A program made the translations under genes and the position numbers. Below are positions 54,789 to 64,000 of a stretch of 64,000 nt of DNA, piece after piece. The stretch's first letter is position 1; each line of letters begins with the position of its first letter. Origin of the DNA: Desulfonatronovibrio magnus (GTDB lineage Bacteria > Desulfobacterota > Desulfovibrionia > Desulfovibrionales > Desulfonatronovibrionaceae). The stretch lies in NCBI RefSeq assembly GCF_000934755.1, contig NZ_KN882175.1, forward strand, positions 24,456 to 88,455, written 5' to 3'. The notes under the pieces are model-generated. The model was given only the letters and a program-made list of their open reading frames with translations, did no database searches and had not been told where the DNA came from.

Positions 54789-55602
54789 CTTTTTCTTTAT
54801 CCTTCTCCTGCCGTGCCTTTTTCTTGCGCTCCTTTCTTTCTATTCTCTCTTTACCCCAGATATAAGCTACCAGAATGCCAACCTCATATAAAATTACCAG
54901 CGGACCGGACATAAGTACCTGGCTGATGATATCCGGAGGTGTCAAAAAAGCCGAGGCCACAAAAGCCAGTAATATGGCGTACTTTCTCTGTTTGCGCAAG
55001 CCTTTGGATGAAACAATACCAAGCCTTGCAAGAAAAAAGATAAAAAGCGGAAGCTCAAAAGCTATTCCAAAAGCAAATAAAAGTTTTAGGGAAAAACTGA
55101 GATACTCCCGCAATGATGGCATGGGCTGGATCATCTCAGTTGCGAAATTCATGAAAAAATTAAAACCAATGGGGAAAACAATAAAGTACCCAAAAAGAGC
55201 ACCGGTTATAAAGAATAAGGCAGAAAAAAATGAAATGGGTATAATAAATTTCTTTTCAGTATCGTATAGTCCAGGACCTACAAATCTCCAGATCTGATAA
55301 AAAATATACGGGCTTGCCAGAAATACACCAGCCACAAAAGCCACTTTCAGGTAGGTAAAAAAGGCTTCAGGCAATGATGTGAAAATCATGGTGCTGTCTG
55401 GAGGAAGTACCTCTATAAGAGGCTTCATAAGGATGTCAAAAAGATCCTCTTTAAAACCATAACAGGCAAGAAAGCCGATAAAAGCAGCTATAAGAGATCG
55501 AAAAAGCCTTTTTCTCAGCTCTTCAAGATGCTCTGTAAAAGTCATGCCTTCGGCAGCATCATGACCATTTTCTGCGGTTTGTTCAGTTTGTTCAGAACTC
55601 AT
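54781..55602 (-). CDS. tatC: Twin-arginine translocase subunit TatC
   Basis: A 273-residue six-helix membrane protein that recognises twin-arginine signal peptides. Near the start is FTEHLEELRKRLF, with the conserved Glu residues, and SPYIFYQIWRFVGPGLY and the FGIAFELPL region are family signatures. The C-terminal tail is very basic and acidic (KERIERKERKKKARQEKDKE). Overlaps tatB by 4 bases. Confidence 0.96.
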   Translation of the reverse strand: MSSEQTEQTAENGHDAAEGMTFTEHLEELRKRLFRSLIAAFIGFLACYGFKEDLFDILMKPLIEVLPPDSTMIFTSLPEAFFTYLKVAFVAGVFLASPYIFYQIWRFVGPGLYDTEKKFIIPISFFSALFFITGALFGYFIVFPIGFNFFMNFATEMIQPMPSLREYLSFSLKLLFAFGIAFELPLFIFFLARLGIVSSKGLRKQRKYAILLAFVASAFLTPPDIISQVLMSGPLVILYEVGILVAYIWGKERIERKERKKKARQEKDKEKDE

Positions 55603-55934
55603 TGGCTGGCAGTATCTTTTTTCTGTGGTTCATTTTGGTTGTGTGAAGCACCATTGTCTGCATCTACATCAGGGTAAGTTTCCTGGGGTTGAGACGGCTT
55701 ACTGTAATGGCCTGATTTTTGAGCCATTTCACGTTTGATACGTTTTTTAGCCTGCTCCTCTTCGTCTCGGTCCACTTCCATTTCTATGGTTCTTTTGACA
55801 TCTGTGGAAACCCTTTTGAACTCTGCCAGAGTTTTGCCTAAGGACTTGGCTATTTCCGGAAGCTTCTTGGGTCCAAGGACAAGCAGCGCCACAACAAGGA
55901 TGACTACAAGTTCAGTAGTGCCTATTCCAAACAT
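55599..55934 (-). CDS. tatB: Twin-arginine translocase subunit TatB
   Basis: A 111-residue protein with one N-terminal helix (TTELVVILVVALLVLGPKKL) and an amphipathic helix (PEIAKSLGKTLAEFKRV), then a charged tail. The MFGIG-TEL start and the LGP turn look more like TatB than TatA; no second TatA gene is in the window. The stop overlaps tatC and the ATG is 4 bases after guaA. Confidence 0.88.
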   Translation of the reverse strand: MFGIGTTELVVILVVALLVLGPKKLPEIAKSLGKTLAEFKRVSTDVKRTIEMEVDRDEEEQAKKRIKREMAQKSGHYSKPSQPQETYPDVDADNGASHNQNEPQKKDTASQ

Positions 55935-55938
55935 ATGC

Positions 55939-57486
55939 TTATTCCCATTCTATTGTACTTGGCGGTTTGGAAGAAATATCAAAAACTACTCTGTTTACAC
56001 CCCGAACCTCATTAATGATCCGGTTGGACATCCTGGCAAGTATCTCGGAAGGAACCCTGCTCCAGTCAGCAGTCATGGCATCAACGCTGTCCACAATTCT
56101 TAAGGCAACGACATTTTCGTAGGTTCTTTCGTCACCCATAACTCCTACAGTCTTAAGGGGCAAAAGTACTGCAAAGCCCTGCCAGACTTTCCTGTACCAG
56201 TCGGATGTTTGCAGCTCGGCTTGCACAATACGATCTGCCTGCCTGAGAATATCAAGTCTTTCGGCCGTAATTTCGCCTATGATTCTTATGGCCAGCCCAG
56301 GCCCCGGAAAAGGATGTCTCCAGACAATGACATCCGGTATGCCAAGCTCAACGGCAACTTTGCGCGCTTCATCCTTAAACAGTTCGCGAAGAGGTTCAAC
56401 AAGCTTCAGATTCATTTTTTCCGGCAGGCCACCCACGTTATGATGGCTTTTGATTACAGCTGAGGGTCCTTTAAAAGATACGCTTTCTATAACATCCGGA
56501 TATAATGTACCCTGAGCCAGCCACCTTACCCCTGGGATGGACCTGGCTTCTTCATCAAAGACTTCAATAAAGGTATGACCGATGATTTTTCTTTTTTCCT
56601 CAGGATCAACAACTCCTTCAAGACGGGAAAGAAAACGCTCCTGAGCCTGAACGTATTTAAGGTTAAGGTCAAAATGTTCTCGTAAAGTCTCCACAACCTC
56701 CTGGCCTTCACCATGCCTCAGCACTCCGTTGTCCACAAGGATGCAATGCAGCCTTTTGCCAATGGCTTTATGAAGAAGAACAGCAACTACTGTAGAATCT
56801 ATACCGCCGCTGAGTCCGCAGACAACGTGCTCATCACCTATGGCTTTACTCATATTCTGTATAGCGTCTTCAATGAATGACGACATGGACCAGTCCGGTT
56901 TTAAGCCCGCAACTTTGAATAAAAAATTATGCAGTATTTTGAAACCATCTTCGGTATGAGCCACCTCTGGATGAAACTGGACAGCGTAAATCTTTCTGTC
57001 CACATTACCCATGGCAGCAATGTCCACACCGTCAGTTCTGGCAAGAACTTTAAACCCGGGTGGTGGGGAGAGAACAGTGTCCCCATGAGACATCCATACT
57101 GTTAATGTCTTTTTCTGGCTTAAGCTATCCCACAAAAGACAATCTTCTGAAAATTCAAGAGTGGAGCGGCCATACTCCCGATTTGTTGACGGCTCAACCT
57201 TGCCGGAAAACTTATAAGCTATCAACTGCATCCCGTAACAAATTCCCAGTATTGGAAGGTTCATGGCAAAAATGGCATCATCAATCCCGGGGGAATCAGT
57301 GGAGCCAACACTTGCCGGTCCTCCTGAAAGAACCAGAGCTGAAGGCTCGAGAGCCTTAAGTTCATCCATTGAAACAGTACAGGGATGAATTTCCGAATAA
57401 ACACCAGCCTCTCTGATTCTTCTGGCTATGAGCTGAGTATATTGTGAACCGAAATCAATAATGATAACTTTATTTTGGACCTGCAT
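55939..57486 (-). CDS. guaA: GMP synthase
   Basis: This 515-residue enzyme makes GMP from XMP and glutamine. The glutaminase half has the catalytic Cys in [11 protein letters not shown] and His/Glu in QFHPEVAHT; the PP-loop is [14 protein letters not shown]; the C-terminal dimerisation domain ends [15 protein letters not shown]. It follows guaB by 17 bases, forming the standard guaBA pair, with tat and his genes downstream. Confidence 0.97.
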   Translation of the reverse strand: MQVQNKVIIIDFGSQYTQLIARRIREAGVYSEIHPCTVSMDELKALEPSALVLSGGPASVGSTDSPGIDDAIFAMNLPILGICYGMQLIAYKFSGKVEPSTNREYGRSTLEFSEDCLLWDSLSQKKTLTVWMSHGDTVLSPPPGFKVLARTDGVDIAAMGNVDRKIYAVQFHPEVAHTEDGFKILHNFLFKVAGLKPDWSMSSFIEDAIQNMSKAIGDEHVVCGLSGGIDSTVVAVLLHKAIGKRLHCILVDNGVLRHGEGQEVVETLREHFDLNLKYVQAQERFLSRLEGVVDPEEKRKIIGHTFIEVFDEEARSIPGVRWLAQGTLYPDVIESVSFKGPSAVIKSHHNVGGLPEKMNLKLVEPLRELFKDEARKVAVELGIPDVIVWRHPFPGPGLAIRIIGEITAERLDILRQADRIVQAELQTSDWYRKVWQGFAVLLPLKTVGVMGDERTYENVVALRIVDSVDAMTADWSRVPSEILARMSNRIINEVRGVNRVVFDISSKPPSTIEWE

Positions 57487-57503
57487 ACCGTTATCCTGCG
57501 AGT

Positions 57504-58976
<1,473 letters not shown>

Positions 58977-59065
58977 TTATATGTCATGCTTGTTCAGTAA
59001 AAAATTCAGTTACTTACTCTTGAAACCCTGTCATTAAAGACAAGAAATTGTTATCAGTTAATGGT

Positions 59066-59216
59066 GGGAGCATTACGCATTTCTGAAAAGTCAATTGGGG
59101 ACAGTCCCGAAGCCAGGGACAGTCCCCGTGCCAAGCCGTCACAATCGGGTTTTAAGTCCAAAATAGCTAAGACATACAGCTCGAATTTATAGTTTTCAGA
59201 AATGCGTAATGCTCCC
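59066..59216. mobile_element. Short nonautonomous transposable element, perfect 24-bp inverted ends, 9-bp target duplication
   Basis: The left end 59066-59089 (GGGAGCATTACGCATTTCTG...) and right end 59193-59216 are exact complements over 24 bases. GTTAATGGT flanks it on both sides (59057-59065 and 59217-59225). The interior holds GGGGACAGTCCC and CAGGGACAGTCCCCGTGCC hairpins. The ends are shared with 24451-24614, but the middle differs. Confidence 0.92.
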
Positions 59217-59225
59217 GTTAATGGT

Positions 59226-59514
59226 TAATTGTTATTTGTTGAAGAATAAAAGCCTGAATTTACTGCCTTACCCTGAAACAATTAACAAATGACAGATAAC
59301 TGGGTAGCGGGCATGACCCGCATTAGCTATTATCCACCATTGAGCTAACTTTTGGAAAATAGAAAATCAAAAATGGATAATAATTACATATTTTTGATTT
59401 GTTTCATGCACAATTTAATAATGTTACTCCTAAGCTCTACTGCCTGTCAAACATATACACTCAGATTCAGGAAGAGTTTATTGGCATTTTTTAAGCCCAA
59501 GTGTCGCTACAGTG
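59226..59514. other. Intergenic stretch at the end of the ccm cluster
   Basis: It holds a short module E-like end (GGTAGCGGGCATGACCCGCA), then AT-rich DNA. The small plus-strand frames across 59352-59772 are antisense shadows of the TPR gene. Confidence 0.5.
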
Positions 59515-60099
59515 CTATTCAGTTTCAACAACAGGATTATCAAGCTCATGCTGAATTCGTTGTATCAACTCAGGATCTTCAGGAGCTATCTCAAGGATCC
59601 TGTGAAAATGATGTTCAGCCTTCTCCTGATCGTCAAGATAGTATTTGTACATTATGCCAAGATTATAGTGGCTGCGATAATTGTCGGGATCAAGGTCCAG
59701 AAGGGCCTGAAAACGTTCTTCAGCTTCTGTAAAGCGCTCCAGTTGAAAAAGTGTAAAACCAGCCTGATTTAATGCCAGCTCATTCTCAGGCTCTATGGCA
59801 AGAATCCTGTTCCAGAAGGCATATGAACGTTCCCAGGCATCCATGAGCATGAACAGGTGCGCCAGTTCTATCATGGCAGGTACATTATCAGGATTACGGT
59901 CTACCTCAGCCATAAGTCCGCTTATTTCCGCCATCATTGCCTGCTCCTGAGTCCTTTGAGCGCCGGATGTTACAACGGTAATGCTTGGATCTTTTACCCT
60001 GCCCATAAGAGAAGATAAAAAAATGGCTATCAAACAGACCACGGCCATTATAGCAACACTTTTCTGCATTGCACTTGGTGAAATCAAAGTATTACTCAT
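59515..60099 (-). CDS. TPR protein of the ccm cluster (CcmI/NrfG-like)
   Basis: A 194-residue protein with one membrane helix (about 14-31, VAIMAVVCLIAIFLSSLMG) and about three tetratricopeptide repeats (for example NQAGFTLFQLERFTEAEERF and SHYNLGIMYKYYL). Position after ccmD suggests a chaperone that holds apocytochrome c for heme ligation, as CcmI does. The ATG overlaps the ccmD stop by 8 bases. Confidence 0.82.
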   Translation of the reverse strand: MSNTLISPSAMQKSVAIMAVVCLIAIFLSSLMGRVKDPSITVVTSGAQRTQEQAMMAEISGLMAEVDRNPDNVPAMIELAHLFMLMDAWERSYAFWNRILAIEPENELALNQAGFTLFQLERFTEAEERFQALLDLDPDNYRSHYNLGIMYKYYLDDQEKAEHHFHRILEIAPEDPELIQRIQHELDNPVVETE

Positions 60100-60220
60100 T
60101 TACTCTCAACTCCAGTTGCCTGACTTTTTGTTCAAGCCTTTTCTGGACTATGGCCAGATAACTTATATATCCGCCGATCCCTAACCAGACAACAATGTTG
60201 CTTAAAATTAAATATGTCAT
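60092..60220 (-). CDS. ccmD: CcmD heme-exporter small subunit
   Basis: A 42-residue protein, MTYLILSNIVVWLGIGGYIS at the start, with one membrane helix then a basic coiled tail (AIVQKRLEQKVRQLELRV), the shape of CcmD, which stabilises the CcmE-heme complex with CcmABC. It lies between ccmC and the TPR gene and overlaps the latter by 8 bases. Confidence 0.82.
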   Translation of the reverse strand: MTYLILSNIVVWLGIGGYISYLAIVQKRLEQKVRQLELRVNE

Positions 60221-60242
60221 TATATTACCCGTCCTTTAATGG

Positions 60243-60932
60243 CTAATAAGATACGAATACTGAAAGATTTCTGAGCCTGTCCCTGCACTGGAGTTGAGTT
60301 GTTCTGAAGATAATCACAGCAGCCGTCAAAAACCCCCAGGCTCCAAGACATACAAATACAGTAGTCAGCATTTCAGGCTCAAGCCCTCCTCCACTGGATC
60401 CAAAAACAGCAGGATGAATGCTTCTCCACATCCTGGCTGAAAGAAACACCAGAGGAACATTTAAAAAAGCCACAATTCCCAACACCGCAGATACAGCTCT
60501 CATCTTGACCGGATTATCCATGGCCTGACGCAGCACTAAGTATCCTGCATATATAAACCACATCACCAAGGTTGTGGATAATCTTGGATCCCATGTCCAC
60601 CAGGTATTCCAGGCTGATCTGGCCCAGATAGAACCAGTTGCCAGTGCAAGCGTAGCAAATAAAAGCCCAATCTCAGCAGATGACTGAGCCAGATTGTCCA
60701 ATACCTGTTTTCTGGTAATGAGAAAGCCAATGCTGGCACAAAAAACAATAAAAAAACTAATAAGTCCCCACCAGGCCATGGGTAAGTGAATATAAAAAAT
60801 CTTCTGCAAAATACCCATAGTGGCTTCTAAGGGAGCGTATATCCAGATAAAGTATTGGGCCACACAAAGACCCAAAGCTCCTGCAATAGCAAGATATGCG
60901 GTCAGATTGACTGATTTTAAGTTATTGGACAT
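60243..60932 (-). CDS. ccmC: CcmC, cytochrome c maturation heme handling protein
   Basis: A six-helix protein of 229 residues that delivers heme to CcmE in the periplasm. The tryptophan-rich motif is WNTWWTWDPRLSTT; heme-ligand His lie in YIHLPMAWWG and RSIHPAVFGSSGGG. Length agrees with the family. ccmB lies 157 bases upstream, an unusually large gap containing a short TTAAAACT-type array. Confidence 0.95.
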   Translation of the reverse strand: MSNNLKSVNLTAYLAIAGALGLCVAQYFIWIYAPLEATMGILQKIFYIHLPMAWWGLISFFIVFCASIGFLITRKQVLDNLAQSSAEIGLLFATLALATGSIWARSAWNTWWTWDPRLSTTLVMWFIYAGYLVLRQAMDNPVKMRAVSAVLGIVAFLNVPLVFLSARMWRSIHPAVFGSSGGGLEPEMLTTVFVCLGAWGFLTAAVIIFRTTQLQCRDRLRNLSVFVSY

Positions 60933-61089
60933 ATTTTATAATTAAACACCATTAAATGAGTGTTAAATGATATTTAGATTTAAAAGTTAAATAATAGTTT
61001 AAACCTTTGAACATGGCACTGGCACTGGCTATCCAATCCCCAAGCCTTCAATCTTAAATCTTAAAACTTAAAACTTAACACGTACAACC

Positions 61090-61791
61090 TTAGTACTCAC
61101 GAAACACAAAAGGAAAAAGAATTATTGCCGCACCTGTAAAAATCCCTGCAAAGGCAAAAGCTATTCCAGCCCAGGCATTTATATCCTGAACCGAGCTGTC
61201 TCCAAGAAAATATGAGCCAAGCTTGATACCCGCCAGCAATAATGGCACAAGCAAAGGAAAAATAACCACGCTTAAAAGAGATTCCCTGGCAGAACTCCCC
61301 TGAGAAACAGCTCCGAGAAGGGAGCCTATAGCCACAAGCCCCCAATCCACCAGCAAAATGACTCCCACAACCAAAAGAAAGGATTCAATATTTTCTTGTC
61401 CCAGAAATACAATTATAGCTGGAAAAAAAAATACCTGACAAATTAGAAGAAGGATCAATCCTGTTAAAGCCTTGCTGAACCAGATGGTTTGCAAAGGCAC
61501 AGGCGAGAGCAGCAGCCCGATTCTGGCCTGGTTGGTCTCTTCGAGAGAGTAGACGCTATTAAATACCAGAATAAGAGCAAAGCTTGTTGCCAGCCAGAAA
61601 ATTGATGCCGCAGCCTGAGCAGAAACTTCCTCTCCCACTGGTGTGGACAGGCTGAAAACAAATACCAGTATAAGGCCCAATAAAACAGGCTGGATAAGAC
61701 CTGAAACATCAGCAAAAAAGAGCTTTAAATCTTTGAAAACAATGCTTAGAAAACCAGCACCCACATCAATTATCCTGCTGTTGGTCGACAT
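61090..61791 (-). CDS. ccmB: CcmB, heme exporter membrane subunit
   Basis: A 233-residue protein with six hydrophobic helices. FSLSTPVGEEVSAQAAASIFWLAT and the EETNQARIGLLLSPVPLQTI loop, typical of CcmB, are seen. With CcmA it forms the ABC complex that releases holo-CcmE. It overlaps ccmA by 26 bases. The ends of both genes are intact. Confidence 0.92.
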   Translation of the reverse strand: MSTNSRIIDVGAGFLSIVFKDLKLFFADVSGLIQPVLLGLILVFVFSLSTPVGEEVSAQAAASIFWLATSFALILVFNSVYSLEETNQARIGLLLSPVPLQTIWFSKALTGLILLLICQVFFFPAIIVFLGQENIESFLLVVGVILLVDWGLVAIGSLLGAVSQGSSARESLLSVVIFPLLVPLLLAGIKLGSYFLGDSSVQDINAWAGIAFAFAGIFTGAAIILFPFVFREY

Positions 61792-62443
61792 AATCCCGGG
61801 TTAAACCGGAAAAGGCCGCTTGTTTATTATCCAGAAATATTACCTGATCCGTCATTTCAAGATCTTCATCCAAAGTATGACTGACCCAGACCACTGCTGC
61901 ACCTTTTTGAGAACAGGCAGTTATTTCACGACGCAACATTTCTCTGGAATTTATGTCCAGCCCTGTCCCTGGTTCATCCAACAGCATCAGCTGGGGTTCA
62001 ATCATGAGTACCCTGGCCAGAGTAAGTCTCTGGGCCATACCCCTGGAAAAAGTACCAGCCTTTTCATAAGCAAAAGCTTTCAGACCAACCTGATCCAGAA
62101 AGCTGGTCAACTTTTTTTCGTGGGCCTCCCGATAATATAACCTTGCCCAGAATTTCAGATTATCCAGAGCAGTTAACTGGGGATATATGAAGGTACTATG
62201 CCCGAGATAGGCTACCTGCTCTCTGTCAATATTATATTCCACCACTCCGTCTGATGGTGCAATCAAGCCTGAAATAATATTCATGAGTGTAGTCTTGCCA
62301 GCGCCATTAGGCCCGGCAATCAGGGTTACAGTTCCAGGCATGACTGTCAAACTAACATTTTTAAATACCAGCCGCAGATCAAAGAAATGAGTAATCTTGA
62401 TCAACTTTAGCAGGAAATGTTTTTGAGAGCTGAAAGCATTCAT
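61766..62443 (-). CDS. ccmA: CcmA, heme exporter ATP-binding protein
   Basis: An ABC ATPase of 225 residues. Walker A is GPNGAGKTTL, the signature is SRGMAQRLTLARVL (a diverged LSGG, as in other CcmA), Walker B is LMLLDEPGTGLD and the H-loop is VSHTLD. It drives release of holo-CcmE. Upstream, about 1 kb of repeats separates it from ccmF. Confidence 0.93.
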   Translation of the reverse strand: MNAFSSQKHFLLKLIKITHFFDLRLVFKNVSLTVMPGTVTLIAGPNGAGKTTLMNIISGLIAPSDGVVEYNIDREQVAYLGHSTFIYPQLTALDNLKFWARLYYREAHEKKLTSFLDQVGLKAFAYEKAGTFSRGMAQRLTLARVLMIEPQLMLLDEPGTGLDINSREMLRREITACSQKGAAVVWVSHTLDEDLEMTDQVIFLDNKQAAFSGLTRDYVDQQQDN

Positions 62444-62559
62444 TAGTGACTGCCGATTTTAAGCAACTTAAATCTTATATAAGCAAAATCAGATGGTTAC
62501 ATTTTCAAGTTTTTTAAAATTTTTACTTCTAAGTAACTAAAACCAAATTATCAACAAAA

Positions 62560-62845
62560 TCAGACGGTTATAGTTTTCACAATTTTAAGATTTTTACATA
62601 TGATTGATTCTCAATTACCAGAAAAGTTCCGTCAAAGATGAGAGCTTTGCGCCTGGCACAGGGACTGTCCCTCGCTGTGTAAATTTTTTCATTTAAGCAA
62701 ATTTTTTCCAGGAACCAATGCAGTATCATGCTTTATTATAGTACCTTGCGGGGACTGTCCCAATTTCCAGAAAAGTGACAGACTCGTAAAGTTACTCACA
62801 GGTTCGGTCCCGGGCCGCCCGGGTGAGGAGCTTCTAAGTAACTAA
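62560..62845 (+). repeat. Repeat modules A and D between ccmF and ccmA (first copy)
   Basis: AGCTTTGCGCCTGGCACAGG, GGGACTGTCCC boxes at about 62662 and 62751, and a canonical CCCGGGCCGCCCGGG module D. Confidence 0.88.
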
Positions 62846-62889
62846 AGCCAAATTAGCAATAAATTCAGAGCATTATGGTTTTACCTTAC

Positions 62890-63170
62890 AGATTGCTTCG
62901 GTCGCTTAGGCTCACTTGTGGGTGACAGGTTTTCAGCAACCACTTCCCTGACATCTCAGGTGTCATTGCGAGCGAGTCTTCGAGCGCGGCAATCCTTGTT
63001 GCGAGCGAAGCGAAGCAATCTCGTGTTAAGGCTATTACCTCTTTTTTTGTGGCTTAAGCCACATTTCAAAGAAGCGGCTGGAGCCGCAAGAACAAGACGT
63101 CCCCAGGCTGGAGCCTGGGAACGAGGGGTATAAGTTACTCACAGGTTCGGTCCCGGGCCGCCCGGGTGAG
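62890..63170 (+). repeat. Repeat modules B, C and D between ccmF and ccmA
   Basis: Module B 62890-63021 (AGATTGCTTCG to CGAAGCAATCT), module C 63040-63135 (GTGGCTTAAGCCAC, GCGGCTGGAGCCGC, CCCAGGCTGGAGCCTGGG), then CGGTCCCGGGCCGCCCGGGT. Confidence 0.88.
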
Positions 63171-63179
63171 GTGCTTACA

Positions 63180-63450
63180 GGTAACTACAATCGTTTTGAT
63201 AATAAAATCAGATGGTTACAGTTTTCATGTTTTTACGATTTTTGCTTATGATTCATGCACATTTGCCTTAAAAGTTCCGTCAAAGATGGGAACTTTGCGC
63301 TTGGCACAAGGTCTGTCCCTCGCTGTGTATATTTTATCATTAAACCCAATTTCTTCCAGGAACCAATGCAGCATCAATCTGTTTTATAGTACCTCGCGGG
63401 GACTGTCCCAATTTCCAGAAAAGTGAAAGTTCTTCAATGTGGAGGCGGCT
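63180..63450 (+). repeat. Module A between ccmF and ccmA (second copy)
   Basis: GTAACTACAATCGTTTTGAT, GCACATTTGCC, GGTCTGTCCCTCGCTGTG (box mutated) and GCGGGGACTGTCCC. Its tail diverges before module D. Confidence 0.85.
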
Positions 63451-63489
63451 TATCGCAGGTTTGATCCTGCCCCCATGATGAAGGTTTTT

Positions 63490-64000
63490 CTAAGCTGACT
63501 CCATCTCCTGAACCTTACGCACCCTTACTCTGCTCATAATTAATAAACCGGCTACACAGACAATTATACTTCCAATCCATATCCAGTTCACCAGAGGTGT
63601 TATATTTATTTTTACTGTAATGGTTTTTTCCTGATTGAAAGCAAGGATGGTTGAGTACAGCTCATTGCCAAGAGTAGGTATAACCGACACCTCAGCGTAA
63701 GGTGAATCAAAGTTGTGAAAAAGTTTGCGTTGAGGGGTGAGCATGCCAATTTCCCTGCCATCTTTGTAAGCAACAAGGCGGGCCTCATAGATGGCTAACC
63801 CCGGAGACAGTATCTCTTCAAATTCAATATAGTGAAACTCGTAGTTCTGCATGGTCACTCGTTCCCCTTTGGGAATTACAAATTCTCTGCTGTCCTGAAA
63901 AGGTCCGGAAAAAGCAACCCCAAAGACAATCATGGCCACACCGAGGTGAAGCAAATAAACATTCCATCCAACTCTTCTTTTTCTGACCTGAGGAGTCAGA
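63490..64000 (-). CDS. ccmF: CcmF, C-terminal part (runs off the window)
   Basis: The last 169 residues of CcmF, the heme lyase subunit that attaches heme to apocytochrome c. The visible part has RRVGWNVYLLHLGVAMIVFG, the periplasmic domain (about YEFHYIEFEEILSPGLAIYE) and the last helix (WIWIGSIIVCVAGLLIMSRV). The frame stays open to the window edge, so the start is outside. Repeats follow the stop and separate it from ccmA. Confidence 0.87.
   Translation of the reverse strand, partial: LTPQVRKRRVGWNVYLLHLGVAMIVFGVAFSGPFQDSREFVIPKGERVTMQNYEFHYIEFEEILSPGLAIYEARLVAYKDGREIGMLTPQRKLFHNFDSPYAEVSVIPTLGNELYSTILAFNQEKTITVKINITPLVNWIWIGSIIVCVAGLLIMSRVRVRKVQEMESA

Noticed and set aside
59352-59772. 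Plus-strand frames of 86-126 residues near 59.5 kb
   Set aside because: They are antisense to the TPR gene, which has a clear membrane helix and repeats.
63440-63480. tRNA-like T-loop (GGTTTGATCCTG)
   Set aside because: No acceptor stem or anticodon arm can be folded around it; the GGTTCGGTCC sites elsewhere belong to module D.

Overview
The window reads as chromosomal DNA of a low-to-medium GC, Gram-negative anaerobe. The combination of cytochrome bd with its CydDC exporter, a peroxide-stress pair (perR-katA), System I cytochrome c maturation (ccm), a VC_2705-type sodium:solute symporter with its DUF4212 subunit, PAS/hybrid histidine kinases and a pyruvoyl arginine decarboxylase points to a deltaproteobacterial (Desulfobacterota, probably Desulfovibrionales-like) lineage. 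That placement is inference from gene content; there is no rRNA or tRNA in the window to confirm it.

Layout. 1-855 repeats. 856-3393 LytS-type hybrid kinase. 3.4-4.9 kb repeats. 4.9-7.0 kb a zinc-ribbon microprotein coupled to umuD, an isochorismatase-type hydrolase and a methyltransferase. 7.1-13.5 kb a minus-strand oxygen-defence operon: Rrf2 Fe-S regulator, cydA, cydB, cydD, cydC. 13.8-16.0 kb perR and katA. 16.4-16.8 kb a zinc-ribbon protein. 17.3-20.3 kb tgt, nth, ispA, xseB (minus). 20.3-24.3 kb a periplasmic binding protein coupled to a hybrid kinase. 25.1-26.4 kb receiver-like/TPR protein. 26.9-28.1 kb larC. 28.3-33.1 kb cNMP/CBS/DUF294 protein, DEDDh exonuclease, and the two-subunit sodium:solute symporter. 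33.3-34.5 kb umuC. 35.0-37.3 kb GPP34-domain protein with a Na/Pi symporter. 37.4-40.0 kb CCG-type Fe-S protein and PAS kinase. 40.9-43.8 kb a flagellin-like protein behind a sigma-28-like promoter, then a PilZ protein. 44.1-44.9 kb a small acidic protein and rsmG. 45.8-49.1 kb fabD, argS, SPOR protein. 49.2-52.3 kb pdaD, speB, speY (arginine to putrescine to probably homospermidine). 52.8-59.0 kb minus-strand guaB-guaA-tatB-tatC-hisB-lipoprotein-hisA. 59.5-64.0 kb minus-strand ccmF(partial)-ccmA-ccmB-ccmC-ccmD-TPR protein.

The most distinctive feature is what lies between the genes. Almost every gap longer than 300 bases is filled with dispersed, modular repeats. I distinguish: module A (about 300 bp, two GGGACTGTCCC boxes), module B (about 130 bp ending in AGATTGCTTCG/CGAAGCAATCT inverted ends), module C (stacked hairpins around GGCTCCAGCC), module D (CCCGGGC-C-GCCCGGG hairpin), module E (ending in a variable GAAGGCT heptamer array), REPIN-like hairpins around a GGGACCCACTTG stem, and a short nonautonomous transposable element with 24-bp inverted ends. 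Two intact copies of the last element (24451-24614 and 59066-59216) are each flanked by a perfect 9-bp direct repeat, which is direct evidence of transposition. Several unrelated heptanucleotide arrays lie at or close to gene ends. No transposase gene, CRISPR array, phage gene or RNA gene was found.
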